Origin: Anastatus disparis
Lineage: Eukaryota > Arthropoda > Insecta > Hymenoptera > Eupelmidae
Assembly: GCA_017163975.1 (NCBI GenBank)
Contig: JAFFSR010000251.1
Span: 1,984,001 to 2,048,000 of the forward strand
Direction: 5' to 3'
Length of the DNA stretch: 64,000 nucleotides
Below are positions 62,351-64,000 of the stretch, in pieces. A model generated the notes under the pieces. It ran no database searches. It saw only the letters and a program-made list of their open reading frames with translations, and was not told the DNA's origin. Position 1 is the stretch's first letter; each line of letters begins with the position of its first letter. A program made the translations under genes and the position numbers.

Positions 62351-62562
62351 AAGAATTGAAGACATTGCAATTTCCTCAAAACTATAAACGATCCATACAA
62401 TTTCCGCTTAAGAAAAGTTGTGCCATGTTACGCGCCCACCAACGTAGCCTTTGCTGGTTTAACGGTGGCACGTTTTGTCGTGATTGTCGCATTCTAGATT
62501 CTCATGAAGCTTTCAATATGTTACATCTTTCTCTTATTTCCTTTTTTTTCATTGTATTTTAA
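62351..62562 (+). CDS. Unrecognised Cys-rich terminal exon (partial gene)
   Basis: A strong acceptor (ttttttattgcag, ending 62350) leads into 70 codons, entering with two bases of a split codon and ending at TAA. GC content and CpG are clearly higher than the surroundings, as in the other real exons. The peptide contains a dibasic KR, then KKSCAMLRAHQRS, LCWFNGGTFCRDCRIL and a hydrophobic C-terminus (LSLISFFFIVF). The four cysteines are spaced C-x9-C-x6-C-x2-C. The hydrophobic end could be a GPI-type or membrane anchor. I do not recognise the family. A neuropeptide-like or other secreted protein is possible. No matching upstream exon was found. Confidence 0.5.
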
Positions 62563-62904
62563 ATATCGATGGTATTGATAACATATGATATTAATAAATA
62601 GTTATTGTTTATATTGTTAGATTTTTAGTGAAATAAAAGCTTGCTATATATTTATGTATTTTGAAAATATTCCATGTATGTATACTTTTTTTTATATTGG
62701 TTTAAGTATATGTTACATTATGTCTTAATAAATAGTCGCAGGATGAAAATATTGTTTAACGGGAAGGTAAAATCAATATATGATAAGTTTCATAGAAAAA
62801 TAAAAAAATACTGGAAATCTATATACTGAGATATAGTGTCCCACAATATTTCAATTTAATCACAGAAATCAGGGTGATGTAAGTATGAAAACTTTTTTTT
62901 CGTG

Positions 62905-62908
<4 letters not shown>

Positions 62909-62980
<72 letters not shown>
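62909..62980. repeat. (TA)n microsatellite, about 70 bp
   Basis: A long uninterrupted TA run between the orphan exon and the receptor gene. It can form a cruciform and is a likely site of assembly or length variation. Confidence 0.92.
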
Positions 62981-62981
<1 letters not shown>

Positions 62982-63351
62982 TATAATTGTTTCCTAAAAA
63001 TAATATTTTTTAAAATGTATATTTTTCTTATTTCGAAATATTTACAGTAAAAAAAAAATAAAATAATTTTATTGCGTAAAAGGACGCTAAGCCATTTATT
63101 TTTCTTTAAATTATACGTTAAAATTGTTCGTTTTTATTTTATTTCAACTTTACCTTAACTATCGATCGATGAATATTATTTGGAATAATTTTTGTAAAAT
63201 AGAATATATTAGTGAAAAAGGTTAGAGACTCGAAATAACTGAACTACTTTTTATTTTTAATATTGTAATAACTGTTACCTTGTTATGCATATTCGGTATT
63301 CAGTAAAAATGGAGTATTTAATATTTAATGGATCATAAAATCAGTTTAAGT

Positions 63352-64000
63352 ATGTTTCCACTTTTTTATATTTACCTGTTAAAAATACTTTTACCAGCAC
63401 TTGCAGAACCAAAAAGTGCATTCTTAGTAACAGAATCAAATTTAGTGTTTGAGGTGTTGGTAAGATTTTTAATTGCATATTATTTACTGACTTAAACGTC
63501 AATTAAATTTTTTCTATTTAAAACTGTACTTTCATTTCAAGGGTAAAGTTATTCAAAATTGTTTTGAAAACGATCAGAAAAATTCTATTTCACTCATATT
63601 CGAAGGTGAAAATAATACTAATTCTATAAATTTATTATTCTTCTCACTTACGCCAGTGAATTTATTTAATTTGAATGGAATGGAGGTTCTCAAACAGAAT
63701 AGGAGATTTAATAGATTATCTTTCTTATTGCGCAACCCCGTTTTAATAAACAATCATCCTGCAATTAGTATTACGATACTGATTTCATCAGATGCAAATC
63801 TAAAATTATTGTTAAATAATATTAAAAGATCTATTTGGTGGAATAATAATGCATTCTTTTTATTAATTAATACCAACTCTAAAGATAGTTGTTTCATAGC
63901 ACATGCATTATTGCAAATTATGTGGAGTTTTAATGTATTAAACGCAATATATTTATGTCATAAATTAAATAATCAAATGTCATTTTACACATATAATCCA
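63352..64000 (+). CDS. Divergent ionotropic receptor, N-terminal part (runs off the edge)
   Basis: Exon 1 (63352-63459) encodes 36 residues beginning MFPLFYIYLLKILLPALAEP, a clear signal peptide, and ends at TTG|GTAAG. Exon 2 starts at 63542 after tcatttcaag in phase 0 and stays open for 153 codons to the window end. It contains AFFLLINTNSKDSC followed by LQIMWSFNVLNAIYLCH and FYTYNP. That pattern, a variable N-terminal region with C-x-x-A-xx-L-xx-xW-xxNVLNAI and a terminal YNP, is typical of insect divergent ionotropic receptors that sense odours or tastes. The ligand-binding and channel domains lie beyond the window. There is no ATG inside exon 2, so ORF finders miss it. Confidence 0.68.

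Noticed and set aside
1..64000. CRISPR arrays, operons, prophage or viral genes
   Set aside because: No regularly spaced repeats, no ribosome binding sites, no clustered intronless genes and no viral hallmark domains were seen. The genes are eukaryotic and spliced.

Overview
The window is AT-rich nuclear DNA of an insect, most likely a hymenopteran and possibly a parasitoid wasp. The signs are spliced genes with GT-AG introns, two zona-pellucida (ZP) cuticle genes, a divergent ionotropic receptor, an arthropod-type DUF4803-like secreted protein, tRNA-derived SINEs, several short inverted-repeat elements and many TA/CT/GT microsatellites. The hymenopteran placement rests on recalled family resemblance and is an inference. 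There is no sign of prokaryotic, plasmid or viral organisation.

Layout. Positions 1-6226 are non-coding and hold a 522 bp near-perfect foldback at 2631-3152. From 6267 to 23219 (+) lies an eight-exon piopio-type ZP gene (615 aa) whose first coding exon carries only the start of the signal peptide and is followed by a 10.7 kb intron with candidate epidermal enhancer patches. Positions 23220-31545 are mostly non-coding, with SINE copies, a diverged repeat pair and a type-B carboxylesterase exon relic cut by a SINE. Two TA-flanked MITEs (31546-32245) sit just upstream of a seven-exon gene (32377-35606, +) for a secreted cysteine-rich protein of the DUF4803 type. That gene carries a +1 T in a homopolymer and is followed by a decayed duplicate of its last exon (35852-36203). 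After 5 kb of non-coding DNA with a TTAA-flanked element, a second ZP gene of the dusky-like type (six coding exons, 636 aa) runs on the minus strand from 50433 down to 41193, convergent with piopio. Positions 50479-62350 hold no gene I can support. At 62351-62562 (+) there is an unrecognised cysteine-rich terminal exon, and at 63352 the signal peptide and N-terminal part of an ionotropic receptor gene begin and run off the window edge.

The two ZP genes are expected to work in the same place: both encode secreted or transmembrane apical extracellular matrix proteins with a signal peptide, ZP module, basic convertase site, C-terminal membrane anchor and short cytoplasmic tail. In Drosophila such proteins attach the epidermal or tracheal apical membrane to cuticle. 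All exon joins below were checked by hand for GT-AG borders and reading phase. No homology search was possible. I see no convincing undescribed system. The most useful leads are the convergent ZP pair, the DUF4803-type gene with its broken frame and duplicated exon, the long foldback hairpin, the SINE family and the orphan cysteine-rich exon.
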